NCBI RefSeq assembly: GCF_018390635.1
Contig: NZ_JAHBGE010000001.1
Location: 54,466 to 118,465 of the forward strand
Length of the DNA stretch: 64,000 bases
DNA from: Ancylobacter lacus
Lineage (GTDB): Bacteria > Pseudomonadota > Alphaproteobacteria > Rhizobiales > Xanthobacteraceae
Reading direction: 5' to 3'
Under the pieces are notes generated by a model, which ran no database searches, was not told the DNA's origin, and worked only from the letters and a program-made list of their open reading frames with translations. The position numbers were made by a program, and so were the translations under genes. Below are positions 7,454-16,654 of this stretch, piece by piece (position 1 is the first letter of the stretch; each line of letters starts with the position of its first letter).

Positions 7454-8713
7454 ATGAACACGCATTCCGGCCTGCCCGTGGATCCGGCACCCCATGCCGA
7501 GCGCCTCGACCGCCTCGCGCAGGTGGCGGTGCATGTGGGCCTCGGTCTCGTCCCCGGTCAGGAACTTGTGATGACGGCCTCGCTGGAGGCCCTTCCGCTG
7601 GTGCGTCGCATCACGGAGCACGCCTACAAGGCGGGGGCATCGCTGGTGACGACGCTGTTTTCCGACGAGGAAGCCACCCTTCTGCGGTTCCGGCACGGCG
7701 CGGATGCCAGCTTCGACGCTGCCTCCGGCTGGCTCTATGAGGGCATGGCCGCGGCGTTCCGGGGCGGCGCGGCGCGGCTCGCCATCTCCGGCGACAACCC
7801 GACCCTGCTGTCGGCAGAAGACCCCGAGAAGGTGTCGAGGGCGAATCGCGCCCGCTCCAAGGCGTATATGCCGGCCCTGTCGCTCATCGCCGGCTTCGAC
7901 ATCAACTGGACCATCGTCTCCTGCGCCTCGCCGGCCTGGGCGCGTGCGATGTTCCCGGACGATCCCGAAGACATCGCCATGGCCAAGCTGTGGCATGCGA
8001 TCTTTGCGGCCTCGCGCGTCGACACGCCTGATCCGGTGGAGGCCTGGCGGGCGCACAATGCGGAGCTGACCGCGCGCACCACGCTGCTGAATTCCCGGCG
8101 CTACGCGGCGCTGCATTTCCGTGGCCCCGGCACCGACCTGACCGTCGGCCTCGCCGACGACCATGAGTGGGCCGGCGGCGCCTCCACCGCGAAGAACGGC
8201 ATCGTCTGCAACGCCAACATCCCGACGGAAGAAGTCTTCACCACGCCGCATCGCCTGCGGGTGGATGGCCATGTCGCCAGCACGAAGCCGCTGGCCTATC
8301 AGGGCACGCTCATCCAGGACATCGCCGTCCGTTTCGAGGCCGGCCGCATCGTCGAGGCGCAGGCGCGCACCGGCCTCGACGTGCTGAACAAGGTGCTCGA
8401 TACCGATGAAGGCTCCCGCCGGCTGGGCGAGGTCGCCCTTGTGCCGCATTCCTCGCCCATATCCCGCAGCGGGTTGCTGTTCTTCAACACGCTGTTCGAT
8501 GAGAACGCTGCCAGCCACATCGCTCTCGGCCAGTCCTACAGCAAGTGCTTCATCGACGGCGCCTCGTTGACGGGCGAGGAGCTGGCGGCCCGGGGCGCCA
8601 ATACCAGCCTCATCCATATCGACTGGATGATCGGCTCGGGCGAGATCGACGTGGATGGCCTGCTGGCGGATGGTTCGCGCCAGCCGGTGATGCGCCGGGG
8701 CGAGTGGGCCTGA
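7454..8713 (+). CDS. M29-family aminopeptidase
   Basis: 419 residues, the usual length of the thermophilic aminopeptidase (M29) family, which removes N-terminal residues using a cobalt- or zinc-type dinuclear centre. Family landmarks are ANIPTEEVFTTPH (metal-binding Glu region, about 252-264), the YQGTLI strand, EVALVPHSSPIS (about 332-343), LFFNTLFDENAASHIALGQ and the C-terminal HIDWMIGSGEIDVDG. ATG 7454 has GGAG seven nt upstream. Presumably cytoplasmic, as no signal peptide is seen. It is followed after 50 bp by the BON/OmpA gene, possibly on the same transcript. Confidence 0.9.
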   Translation: MNTHSGLPVDPAPHAERLDRLAQVAVHVGLGLVPGQELVMTASLEALPLVRRITEHAYKAGASLVTTLFSDEEATLLRFRHGADASFDAASGWLYEGMAAAFRGGAARLAISGDNPTLLSAEDPEKVSRANRARSKAYMPALSLIAGFDINWTIVSCASPAWARAMFPDDPEDIAMAKLWHAIFAASRVDTPDPVEAWRAHNAELTARTTLLNSRRYAALHFRGPGTDLTVGLADDHEWAGGASTAKNGIVCNANIPTEEVFTTPHRLRVDGHVASTKPLAYQGTLIQDIAVRFEAGRIVEAQARTGLDVLNKVLDTDEGSRRLGEVALVPHSSPISRSGLLFFNTLFDENAASHIALGQSYSKCFIDGASLTGEELAARGANTSLIHIDWMIGSGEIDVDGLLADGSRQPVMRRGEWA

Positions 8714-8763
8714 AGGGCCGGTCGTGCCGGGGCCGCACGCGTGCGGCGAGGGGAGAGACGTAG

Positions 8764-10893
8764 GTGATGTGTCGCTGGCAGGCGTGGTGGAAGGGCCTCG
8801 TGCCGTTGGCCCTCCTGGCGGTGGCGGCCGTCGTCTTCGCCCGCGCCCCGCTGGAGGCGGAGCTGTCCAGCCGGGCGGACGACCTGCTGATCGAGATCGG
8901 GGAATCCTGGGCCCGTGCCAGCTTTGACGGCCGTGACGCTCTCCTCGAGGGCGAGGCTCTCTCGGAGGAGGCGCGTATCAAGGTCCGCGCCGAGCTGGCA
9001 CGGCTTTCCGGCGTGCGCATCGTGGCCGACGCGACCACCCTTTTGCCCGAGCGGCGCCCGTTCACCTTCTCGGTGATACGCGATGGCAACAACCTCCGAC
9101 TGGAAGGTTATGTGCCCTCCCGTTTCGCCCGTGCCCGCATCGTCGAATCCGCGCGCAAGATGGCGCCGGACATCAAGGTATCCGGGGAGGAGAATCTGGT
9201 GCGCGCCCGTGGCGTGCCGGCCGGCGATTTCGCCGGCGTTGTCGCGTTCGGCATGGAGCAGCTCGCGCGCATGCCGGCCGGCCGGGTCACCATTTCCGAC
9301 GATGCCTTCTCGATCGAGGGCCGTGCGCCGGATTTCTCCACCTATGACGCGCTCGAGGTGACGGTCCGGACCGACCTGCCCGGCGATTTCAAGCTCGCCC
9401 GCTTCGCCGTCCTGCCGCCGACGGTATCGCCCTTCATCTGGTCGGCGCAGCGCGAGGATGACGGCGTGCTGCTGGCGGGCTACATCCCGCTTGGCGAGGC
9501 CCGGCGCGCGCTTCTGGACGCGGTGCGCGGCGCCGTGCCCGGTGCGGCGATCTCCGATCAGCTTCGTCTGGCCGATGGGGCGCCGAATTCGGAGGGCTGG
9601 CTGAAGGCGGCTGCCTTCGCGCTCCAGCAGCTCGGGCGGCTCCCCGGCGGCAAGGTGACGCTGGTCGACACCACCATCAGCATCGAGGGTGCCGCTCCCG
9701 ACTTTGCGTCCTATGACGCGCTTGCCGCCGCCCGGCGGGCGGTGCCGGAGGGCTATACCCTGATCCGCTTCGGGGTGGAGCCGCCCAATGTCTCGCCCTT
9801 CACCTTCGGGGTGCTGCGCAGCGCCAACCGCATCCGCCTCGTCGGCTACGCCCCTTCGGAAGACGCCAAGCGGCTATTGCAGGACGCGGTCCGCGCCGGC
9901 TTTCCCGGCACCGCCGTGTCGGATGAGATGCGGATCGCCTCCGGGGGGCCCACGGCGGAGTCCTTCGTCGCTGCCGTGAGCTTCGGCGTCGGCCAGCTCG
10001 CCAAGCTGCGGACCGGGGAATTGCGGGGCAATGGCTACACCCTGAGCGTTGCCGGCGAGGCTCAGGATGCGGCGGCCTTCGCCGCCGTGAATGCGGCACT
10101 GGCCGCGCCGCTGCCGGGCGGCTTCACCCTGGCGAAAGCGGATGTGCGCCCTCCCCTGGTATCGCCCTATGTCTTCGGGCTGCGCAAGGACGGGCAGGGG
10201 CTGACGGTGTCCGGCTTCTATCCCGACCGCGCCGCCCATGAGGCGCTGCTTGCGCAGGCGAAGCGCGAGCTGCTCGGCATCCCGGTCAACGATGTCTCCT
10301 CCGTCGCGCTGGGCGCACCGGAAGGCTTCGTTGCCGCCGCGCAGGCGGCGCTTCGCGAGCTCGCCCGGCTCGACAGTGGCGAGGTCCGCTTTGACGACCA
10401 CAAGCTGCACATCAGCGGCGCGGCCCTGTTTCCTTCCGCGATCGATGCCATTCGGGAGGCGCTTCGCACCGAGCTGCCGCCCGGCTTCACCGCCGAGGTG
10501 ACGTTGGAGGTCGCCCCACCGCCGCCACCGATGGACCGCACGGGATGCCAGAAGGCGCTGGCGGATATTCTGGATCGTTCCGGCATTCTGTTTCAGCCGG
10601 GCACCGCCACGCTCGATCCTTCAAGCCGCGGGGTACTGGACCACCTTGCCGCCGTAGTGAGCGGGTGCCCGGAAGCCACCATCGAGATCGTCGCGCGGGC
10701 GCCCGAGGCGAACCCGCCGGTGGCCGAGGCGGGGCAGGAGGCCGCGCCCGCAGCCGGCCTCGCCGCGGCGCGGGCACAGGCGGTGGCCGATTATTTCGCG
10801 GCTCTGGGCATAGCGTCTCAGCGCCTGATCGCCTTTGCCGGCACGCCGCCTGTCGCCGACGGCGGGCGGCCTATCGAGTTCAGCGTGAGGTGA
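8764..10893 (+). CDS. Membrane-anchored BON-repeat protein with C-terminal OmpA-like domain
   Basis: 709 residues. An N-terminal membrane anchor (about 9-27) is followed by a short BON-like unit and then four tandem units of about 122 residues. The repeat units begin RPFTFSVIRDG, SPFIWSAQRED, SPFTFGVLRSA and SPYVFGLRKDG; each contains a BON-like L.GY.P segment and a second half with G.V...D...I.G. After PPPPP comes an OmpA-like domain (about 590-709: ILFQPGTATLDPSSR, AAARAQAVADYF, RLIAFAGT) of the peptidoglycan-binding type. The layout recalls mycobacterial ArfA/OmpATb. It starts GTG-ATG; GGGGAG lies 8 nt before the GTG. Two tiny membrane-protein genes follow at once. A periplasmic envelope-stability role is inference. 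Confidence 0.8.
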   Translation: MMCRWQAWWKGLVPLALLAVAAVVFARAPLEAELSSRADDLLIEIGESWARASFDGRDALLEGEALSEEARIKVRAELARLSGVRIVADATTLLPERRPFTFSVIRDGNNLRLEGYVPSRFARARIVESARKMAPDIKVSGEENLVRARGVPAGDFAGVVAFGMEQLARMPAGRVTISDDAFSIEGRAPDFSTYDALEVTVRTDLPGDFKLARFAVLPPTVSPFIWSAQREDDGVLLAGYIPLGEARRALLDAVRGAVPGAAISDQLRLADGAPNSEGWLKAAAFALQQLGRLPGGKVTLVDTTISIEGAAPDFASYDALAAARRAVPEGYTLIRFGVEPPNVSPFTFGVLRSANRIRLVGYAPSEDAKRLLQDAVRAGFPGTAVSDEMRIASGGPTAESFVAAVSFGVGQLAKLRTGELRGNGYTLSVAGEAQDAAAFAAVNAALAAPLPGGFTLAKADVRPPLVSPYVFGLRKDGQGLTVSGFYPDRAAHEALLAQAKRELLGIPVNDVSSVALGAPEGFVAAAQAALRELARLDSGEVRFDDHKLHISGAALFPSAIDAIREALRTELPPGFTAEVTLEVAPPPPPMDRTGCQKALADILDRSGILFQPGTATLDPSSRGVLDHLAAVVSGCPEATIEIVARAPEANPPVAEAGQEAAPAAGLAAARAQAVADYFAALGIASQRLIAFAGTPPVADGGRPIEFSVR

Positions 10894-10896
10894 GCC

Positions 10897-11025
10897 ATGT
10901 TCTTCCTGGCCTATGAGCTTTGGCCCTATCTCCTCGGCGCGCTCGCCATCGGTCTGGCGACGGGCTGGTTTTCCGGCTGCGCCAACAGGCGTAATGCTGC
11001 CTCCGCCGAAGAGCAGGCCCGATGA
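10897..11025 (+). CDS. Tiny membrane protein (42 aa)
   Basis: MFFLAYELWPYLLGALAIGL is followed by ATGWFSGCANRRNAASAEEQAR. One membrane helix (about 7-25) contains small residues in a G.A.G...G pattern suited to helix packing, followed by a Cys and a charged tail. It starts 3 nt after the BON/OmpA stop, and its own stop overlaps the next start as ATGA. The position strongly implies co-translation with the BON/OmpA protein. No characterised family is recognised; a partner role in the same envelope complex is inference. Confidence 0.65.
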   Translation: MFFLAYELWPYLLGALAIGLATGWFSGCANRRNAASAEEQAR

Positions 11026-11129
11026 TCTGGTTCGCCATCGAAACCTGCGGGCTCATGCTTGCGACCTATCTGGTCGGCTGCGTCGGCGGCTGCTGGCTGC
11101 GGCGCTCCTGCACCCGGCGGCAGGCCTGA
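11022..11129 (+). CDS. Tiny cysteine-rich membrane protein (35 aa)
   Basis: The sequence is MIWFAIETCGLMLATYLVGC then VGGCWLRRSCTRRQA. One hydrophobic helix (about 3-25) carries Gly/Cys at regular spacing and ends in a strongly basic RR..CTRR tail, so the C-terminus probably stays in the cytoplasm. It has four cysteines in 35 residues. It overlaps the preceding micro-gene by ATGA. It ends 70 bp before the convergent transglycosylase gene, with a small CCACTC/GAGTGG hairpin at 11157-11171 between them. Function unknown. Confidence 0.6.
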   Translation: MIWFAIETCGLMLATYLVGCVGGCWLRRSCTRRQA

Positions 11130-11199
11130 AGCCGCCATCTCGCGAGCACTCTTCCGCCACTCCGGGAGTGGTGGCGACCTTAAGAAGCCGCCATCCCGT

Positions 11200-13449
11200 T
11201 CAGTTCTCCCGCGTGCCGCGCAGGTCCGCCTCGATCTGCAGCCGCGAATGGTTGCCGAAGCGGGCCTTGTAGACCTGGGCGTTCTCCATGACGCGCTGCA
11301 CATAGTTGCGCGTCTCGGAGAAGGGAATGCGCTCGACCCAGTCGATCGGGTCGACATTGGGATCGCGGGGGTCACCATACTGGGCGATCCACTTGGCGAC
11401 GTTGCCGCGCCCGGCATTGTAGGCGGCGAAGGTGAGGACGTAATTGTCCTGATAGCTCTCCAGTAGCGAGCGCAGCTCCGCCGCGCCGAAGCGGACATTG
11501 GTCGCGGGGTCGGCATGGAGCTGGGCGGGGTCGAACGCGACGCCCTCGCGCCGGGCAATGGTGCGCCCGGTGGCCGGCATGACCTGCATGAGCCCGGTGG
11601 CACCGGCGCGGGAGACGATCGCGGCGTTGAACATGCTCTCCTGACGGGCGATCGCGTAGATGAGTGCCTTGTCGATCTCAGGCCCAATCGGCCGGTAATT
11701 CGGGATGCCGATGACCGGATAGGCCACCGCTTCCAGCGGAATGCCGCGGTTGAGCGCGTTCTTGCCGATCACGACCATGGCGCGGGCGTCGCCGAAGCTC
11801 TGCGCGGTGTCGCCGAGGAGGCCCAGCGTTGCCTCGTCTGGCAGCCGCTCCGACAGGTCGGAGGCCAGCGCGATGGCGAGATCGCGCCGGCCGCTCTGTT
11901 CCAGAAGCTTGAAGATCTGCACACCCTCGTCGCGGGAGAACGTGATGCGCTGGCCAGGACCGGCCATCGGTGCCGACCGCACGCCTACCAGAGGCTTGCC
12001 GATACGGGCCCGGGCGAGCTGGCCATAATAGGTCGTGCCGTAGGCGGCAGCCACCTCGTACTGGGAGCGGGCCTGCCCGGTGCTGCCGACCGCCTCCAGC
12101 GCACGGCCCTGCCAATAGAAGCCGCGGGCAATGGTTGCCGGGTGGGTCTGGCCTTCCGAGATACGGGCGAAGTGCTGCTGGGCCGTGCGGGGATCGTTGA
12201 GGAAACGCAGCGCGATCCAGCCGGCGGTGAACTGCGCCTCCGACCGCATGTGGTCGTTCTCGGGAGGGGCGGCATCGCGGGCCACCACATAGGCGGTGCG
12301 GGCGTCCCCGAGATCCAGCAGTTCGCGCGCGACGAGACGGCGCTCCGTCCACCATTCGTCGGGATCGACGAGCAGCGCCGGGTCCTTCGGCGCCCGGGCG
12401 AGAACGGCGGCGGCGCCGGCGTCGTTGCCGGCCCGGCGCAGGATCTTGGCCTGGGTGTAGAGATAGGCCGGGTCCGAGCGGAGCGACATCGGCACGGCAT
12501 TCAGCAGCGCCGCCGGGTCGCCGCTCTTGGAGAAAAGAGCGACGCGGGCCTTCGCCAGCGCGACGACGTCGGTGCCGGCCCGTGTGGCCGCGCGCATGCC
12601 GCGATCCGCGTCCTCGTTGTAGAGCTGCTTGTCGGCCCGATATTTGTGGTCGGCGCGGGTGAGCAGGCCGCTGAATTCCTGCATCACCGTGGCTTCGGTG
12701 TCCTCCGACAGGGCGTCCTCGCGCCAGGCGTCGCGCAGCCAGGCGGTGCCGGCGTTGCGCTCGCCGGTCGCAAAAAGGGCGCGGGCGAAGGCGATCTTGC
12801 CTTCGCCGGAAATCGGCGGCTGTTCGGCGAAGAAGCTGCGGATCGTGCCGGGATCGCGGTTCTCGGCATACAGCAGATATTCGAGCCGGCGGCGCAGCAC
12901 CGTGGGGGTCGGGAGCGTCGGGTGGGCGCGCAGGATCGCCTGAGCGCGGTCGAAGCCGACGCCGCGGGCGGTGACCCGCAGCGCCAGCCAGCGCACAAGC
13001 GCCTGCTGGCCGGGATCGCTCAGCCGGTCGGCGGCGTCGAGGGCGCCGTTGGCATCGCCCTTCTCCACCAGCGCGATGGCCTGTTGCAGCCCACCCAGGC
13101 TGCCACTGAAGCTCGGCATCACCTGGGCAATCGAACCCGTGGGCCGCGGATCGGCATAGCCGAGCGAGGCCGCGGCCGGTGGCTTCTTCGACGTGGGATC
13201 GATCGTGTGCTTGGCGGTGGCGGAGCCGGACTTGGCCGTCGCCTTGGCTGCCGGCTTGTGGCCCGGCTTGGAGGGTGGCGCGACGGTGAGCGTCTTCGGC
13301 AGCTGCTTTGCCTTGTCCTTGGCCGGGGGCGTCGGCGCCGTCTGGCCGAAGGCCGGGACGAAGGCCACGCTGGACGCGAGCAGCAGCGCAGCCAGCGATG
13401 TCGAGACACGCAGGCGGCTGAAGCTCAGTCTGGCGCGGGCGCGATGCAT
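11200..13449 (-). CDS. Soluble lytic murein transglycosylase (Slt-type)
   Basis: 749 residues. A signal peptide (about 1-35, ending VPAFGQ) is followed by a Lys/Pro/Ala-rich linker, a long helical superhelix domain, and a C-terminal lytic transglycosylase domain. The catalytic Glu is residue 604 in ARQESMFN; AGATGLMQVMPATG and TFAAYNAGRGNV are the other GEWL motifs. These enzymes cleave peptidoglycan to 1,6-anhydromuropeptides in the periplasm. GGAG lies 9 nt before ATG 13449. It is divergent from dapA across a 526-bp gap. Confidence 0.93.
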   Translation of the reverse strand: MHRARARLSFSRLRVSTSLAALLLASSVAFVPAFGQTAPTPPAKDKAKQLPKTLTVAPPSKPGHKPAAKATAKSGSATAKHTIDPTSKKPPAAASLGYADPRPTGSIAQVMPSFSGSLGGLQQAIALVEKGDANGALDAADRLSDPGQQALVRWLALRVTARGVGFDRAQAILRAHPTLPTPTVLRRRLEYLLYAENRDPGTIRSFFAEQPPISGEGKIAFARALFATGERNAGTAWLRDAWREDALSEDTEATVMQEFSGLLTRADHKYRADKQLYNEDADRGMRAATRAGTDVVALAKARVALFSKSGDPAALLNAVPMSLRSDPAYLYTQAKILRRAGNDAGAAAVLARAPKDPALLVDPDEWWTERRLVARELLDLGDARTAYVVARDAAPPENDHMRSEAQFTAGWIALRFLNDPRTAQQHFARISEGQTHPATIARGFYWQGRALEAVGSTGQARSQYEVAAAYGTTYYGQLARARIGKPLVGVRSAPMAGPGQRITFSRDEGVQIFKLLEQSGRRDLAIALASDLSERLPDEATLGLLGDTAQSFGDARAMVVIGKNALNRGIPLEAVAYPVIGIPNYRPIGPEIDKALIYAIARQESMFNAAIVSRAGATGLMQVMPATGRTIARREGVAFDPAQLHADPATNVRFGAAELRSLLESYQDNYVLTFAAYNAGRGNVAKWIAQYGDPRDPNVDPIDWVERIPFSETRNYVQRVMENAQVYKARFGNHSRLQIEADLRGTREN

Positions 13450-13975
13450 TCGGCTGCTCTCCTTCGATCGGCGGACCCGGGCTGGTCGAATGGAAACCCG
13501 CGGACGCCCTCACATCCGGCACGTCCAGTTGTCTCGCGATCTTATTGACGAAACGCTAACCACGAGCCCGGAAACGGACTTTGACCCTGTCCAGCTTCCG
13601 CAGCGACTATTGCCGGACAAACAGGCGGAAGAGCGGCAGGGTGCCGCATTGGAAGGCACCTGCCAAGAGGCTTTACGCTGGGGTGCCTTGCCGGGGGCTG
13701 ACACGGGACGACCTCCACGCTCGGGAACGGGCCGTTCGCCAGCTCTTTTCGCCACGGCCGCCGCTGGATCGCACGCCCGTCTCGTGTATCGGGTGCGGAC
13801 TTCGACGCTGGCCGTGTAATAATCGCACTTCCTTCCATGGCGGCGACGCGATATCTGATGCGCCCTTGCGGCTCGCGCCGTGGTCTCGGCCGCAGGCCCG
13901 AGTCGACGGATCGCGCGGGCCTCTCTCCAGCCGGACCCCGACGACCTCTCCAGCCGAACCTTCCAGGAGCGCGCC
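13450..13975. other. Long divergent intergenic region, slt / dapA
   Basis: 526 bp between two divergent starts. No convincing coding frame is seen: frames here lack ribosome sites and have Arg/Pro/Ser noise composition. It should hold the promoters of slt and dapA, but I cannot place a confident -35/-10 pair. Confidence 0.4.
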
Positions 13976-14866
13976 ATGCCCCACAAGCCGCCTTTCCGTG
14001 GCTCTTTCACGGCTCTCGTGACGCCGTTTCGCGATGGGGCGCTGGACGAGAAAGCCTTTCGCGCGTTCGTGGACTGGCAGATCGAGGAAGGCACGCACGG
14101 CCTCGTTCCCGTCGGCACCACGGGCGAGAGCCCCACGCTCTCCCATGACGAGCACAAGCGGGTGGTGGAGTGGTGCGTTGCCCAGTCCGCCGGCCGGGTG
14201 CCGGTGATCGCGGGTGCCGGTTCCAACAGCACGGCTGAGGCCGTCGACCTCGCCCGCCATGCCGAGGCGGCCGGCGCCGACGCTGTGCTGGTGGTGGCGC
14301 CCTATTACAACAAGCCCGGCCAGGAAGGGCTCTACCAGCACTACAAGGCCGTGAATGACGCCATCGGCATTCCCATCATCATCTACAACATCCCGGGCCG
14401 CTCGGTCGTGGATGTCTCGGTGGAGACGATGGCGCGGCTGTTCGAGCTGCCGAACATTGCTGGCGTGAAGGACGCGACCGCCAATCTGGCGCGGGTGTCG
14501 CAGCAGCGCCAGGCCATGGGTCCCGGCTTCAACCAGCTCTCGGGCGAGGACGCCACCGCGCTCGCCTTCATGGCCCATGGCGGGGATGGCTGCATCTCGG
14601 TTGCCTCCAACGTCGCGCCCAAGCTGTGCTCGCAGCTCCAGTCGGTCTGCCTTGCCGGGGACTACAAGGCCGCCCTCGAGCTTCAGGACCGGCTGTTTCC
14701 GCTGTTCCAGTCGCTGTTCGTGGAGACCAACCCCAGCCCGACCAAATACGCGCTTTCGGTGCTGGGCCGCATGAGCGAGGAGGCGCGGCTGCCGATGGTT
14801 CCGGTGTCGGAGAAGACCCGCGACATCGTCCGCGCCGCCATGGTGCATGCCGGGCTGATCAACTGA
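13976..14866 (+). CDS. dapA: 4-hydroxy-tetrahydrodipicolinate synthase
   Basis: 296 residues, a TIM barrel. It condenses pyruvate with aspartate semialdehyde, the first committed step to diaminopimelate and lysine. Schiff-base Lys165 lies in GVKDATAN, Tyr137 in IYNIPGRS and Tyr111 in APYYNKP; the pyruvate-binding GTTGES is at 47-52. AGGAG sits just upstream of ATG 13976, and the N-terminus [15 protein letters not shown] fits the family. smpB follows after 122 bp, a conserved alphaproteobacterial neighbour, with an imperfect hairpin in between. Confidence 0.97.
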   Translation: MPHKPPFRGSFTALVTPFRDGALDEKAFRAFVDWQIEEGTHGLVPVGTTGESPTLSHDEHKRVVEWCVAQSAGRVPVIAGAGSNSTAEAVDLARHAEAAGADAVLVVAPYYNKPGQEGLYQHYKAVNDAIGIPIIIYNIPGRSVVDVSVETMARLFELPNIAGVKDATANLARVSQQRQAMGPGFNQLSGEDATALAFMAHGGDGCISVASNVAPKLCSQLQSVCLAGDYKAALELQDRLFPLFQSLFVETNPSPTKYALSVLGRMSEEARLPMVPVSEKTRDIVRAAMVHAGLIN

Positions 14867-14869
14867 AAC

Positions 14870-14888
14870 CCGCCTCGCGATGAGGCGG
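14870..14888 (+). terminator. Weak hairpin after dapA
   Basis: CCGCCTC (14870-14876) and GAGGCGG (14882-14888) form a 7-bp stem with a 5-nt loop directly after the dapA stop. No T-run follows, so it is at best a pause or RNA-stability element. Confidence 0.3.
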
Positions 14889-14941
14889 TAGCCGGGCGCG
14901 GCGCTGCTGGCGCTTTCCGCCAAACGGCTTATCTGACAAGT

Positions 14942-14968
14942 CGATACCGCGGATTCGACGCGGTATCG
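14942..14968 (+). promoter_or_regulatory. Perfect 10-bp inverted repeat upstream of smpB
   Basis: CGATACCGCG (14942-14951) and CGCGGTATCG (14959-14968) flank a 7-nt loop, 20 nt before the smpB ATG. The smpB ribosome site (GGGGA, about 14975) lies directly after it. It may be a leader hairpin that modulates smpB translation, a partial terminator, or a protein-binding palindrome. No T-tract follows. Confidence 0.5.
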
Positions 14969-14988
14969 GCGAACGGGGACCACGTTGC

Positions 14989-15465
14989 ATGGCCGAGAAA
15001 AAGAAGGAACTGCCGCGCAAGGTCGTCGCCGACAACCGGCGGGCGCGTTTCGATTACGACATCGGCGAGGTGTTCGAGGCCGGGATCGCGCTGCAGGGAA
15101 CCGAGGTGAAGAGCCTGCGCGACGGCAAGGCGACGCTGGGCGAGAGCTACGCCTCGGCGAAATCGGGCGAGGCGATCCTCTACAACGCCTTCATCCCGGA
15201 ATATCTGCAGGCCAACCGCTTCAACCACGAGCCGCGGCGGCCGCGCAAGCTTCTGCTGCACCGCCGCCAGATTGCGAAGATCTGGCAAGCGGTTGAGCGG
15301 GAAGGCATGACGGTGGTGCCGCTGCGGATCTATTTCAACGAGCAGGGCCGGGCCAAGATCGAGATCGCCATCGCCCGCGGCCGCCAGGCCCACGACAAGC
15401 GCGAGGCGCTGAAAGCCAAGGACTGGGCGCGGGACAAGCAGCGGCTGATGCGGGATCGCGGCTGA
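14989..15465 (+). CDS. smpB: SsrA-binding protein SmpB
   Basis: 158 residues. SmpB binds tmRNA and delivers it to stalled ribosomes for trans-translation. The family core is clear: [34 protein letters not shown], the SYA.....[13 protein letters not shown] segment, RPRKLLLHR and the basic C-terminal tail [23 protein letters not shown] that folds into the mRNA channel. It lies downstream of dapA and converges on the GNAT gene with a 21-bp gap. Confidence 0.97.
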   Translation: MAEKKKELPRKVVADNRRARFDYDIGEVFEAGIALQGTEVKSLRDGKATLGESYASAKSGEAILYNAFIPEYLQANRFNHEPRRPRKLLLHRRQIAKIWQAVEREGMTVVPLRIYFNEQGRAKIEIAIARGRQAHDKREALKAKDWARDKQRLMRDRG

Positions 15466-15486
15466 TTCGAGAGCTGCGACAGTGAG

Positions 15487-15978
15487 TTAGTCGCCGCTCT
15501 TCGCACCAATGTTGAGCTGGTATTGGATGAAGCCGGAGCGCCCGCCGGTGACGCTGTCATAGAGCTTCTGCGCCGTCGTGTTGGTGCTGTGGGTCAGCCA
15601 GTGGATCGCCGGCGCCCCCAGCTCGCGGGCATGATCCGCCACGTGCCCGATCAGCGCCCGGGCGATGCCGCGCCCGCGAGCCTCTGGAATCACAAACAAA
15701 TCCTCGAGATAGACCGACCGTGTCGCGACCCAGGTCGAGCGGTGCTCGATGAAATGCACCAGCCCGAGGGCCTCGCCGGTGGCGGCGTCGAGGGCGAGGG
15801 CGCCGTGGACCGGCTCGGCCCGGTCCAGCAGGCGCCGCCAGGTCACCTCGGTGGTCGCGGCGGGAATATCGGCCTCGTAGAAGCGCTGATAGGCGCTCCA
15901 GAGCCGTGACCAGTCAGTGCGGTCAGGTGGATGAAGGGAACGAATCCGCAGGTTGGACGCACCATCCGTTCCCGTCAT
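15487..15978 (-). CDS. GNAT-family N-acetyltransferase
   Basis: 163 residues with a single GNAT fold. The acetyl-CoA pyrophosphate loop is ARGRGIARALI (about 100-110), preceded by VYLEDLFVIPE (strand 4), and the C-terminal part has APAIHWLTHSTNTTAQKLYD as in RimI/Ard-like acetyltransferases. The substrate is unknown. It starts 3 nt after the efp stop on the same strand, so it is translated from the efp message. The tight link suggests, but does not prove, a role in protein or amino-group acetylation tied to translation. Confidence 0.85.
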   Translation of the reverse strand: MTGTDGASNLRIRSLHPPDRTDWSRLWSAYQRFYEADIPAATTEVTWRRLLDRAEPVHGALALDAATGEALGLVHFIEHRSTWVATRSVYLEDLFVIPEARGRGIARALIGHVADHARELGAPAIHWLTHSTNTTAQKLYDSVTGGRSGFIQYQLNIGAKSGD

Positions 15979-15981
15979 CGG

Positions 15982-16551
15982 TCAGTCCTTCGCGCGCTCG
16001 ACATAGGAGCCGTCGGCGGTCATCACCACGATCCGGGTACCGACGCCGATATGGGGCGGGACGGCGGAGCGGACGCCGTTGGAGAGCACCGCCGGCTTGT
16101 AGGAGGAGGAGGCGGTCTGGCCCTTCATCGCCGGCTCGGTCTCGACCACCTCCAGCACGACGCGCTGGGGCAGCTCGATGGCGATGCCGACGCCGTCATG
16201 CATCTTCAGCATGACCTGCATGCTCTCCTGCAGGTAGGCGGCCTGGTCGCCGATCACGTCCGGGTGCACCGCCACCTGGTCGTAATTCTCCGGGTTCATG
16301 AAGTGGTAGCCCTCGCCGTCCGAATAGAGGAAGGTGTAGGGTCGGTCCTCGACATGGGCGCGCTCGACCTGCTCGGTGGTGCGGTAGCGCTCGGAGATCT
16401 TCACGCCGTCGGAAATGCGGCGCATGTCGAGCTGGGTCACCGGGGTGCCCTTGCCGGGGTGGATGTTGTCGGCGGTGAGCACGACGTAGAGCTTGCCGTC
16501 GATGTCGACCACGTTGCCCTTGCGCAGCGTGCTGGCGATGACCTTGACCAT
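15982..16551 (-). CDS. efp: Translation elongation factor P
   Basis: 189 residues with three beta-barrel domains. EF-P enters the ribosomal E-site to rescue stalling at polyproline. Lys34 at the tip of domain I, in NIHPGKGTP, is the residue that is beta-lysylated in species with EpmA, and an epmA gene diverges from this one 103 bp away. The C-terminal [21 protein letters not shown] is typical. It is co-transcribed with the downstream GNAT gene. Confidence 0.97.
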   Translation of the reverse strand: MVKVIASTLRKGNVVDIDGKLYVVLTADNIHPGKGTPVTQLDMRRISDGVKISERYRTTEQVERAHVEDRPYTFLYSDGEGYHFMNPENYDQVAVHPDVIGDQAAYLQESMQVMLKMHDGVGIAIELPQRVVLEVVETEPAMKGQTASSSYKPAVLSNGVRSAVPPHIGVGTRIVVMTADGSYVERAKD

Positions 16552-16654
16552 TGCGGTCCTCTGGCTGTTGGGTGCGGCCGAACGCGCGCACCGGGATTCC
16601 GTTGGCGCCTCCTATACAAGCGCACCCGCTCCGCGCCAACCCCGGAGAGCCGCC

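Noticed and set aside
11515..13548. A 677-residue frame antisense to the lytic transglycosylase gene
   Set aside because: The opposite strand encodes a complete Slt with catalytic motifs; this frame has Gly/Arg/Val noise and no ribosome site.
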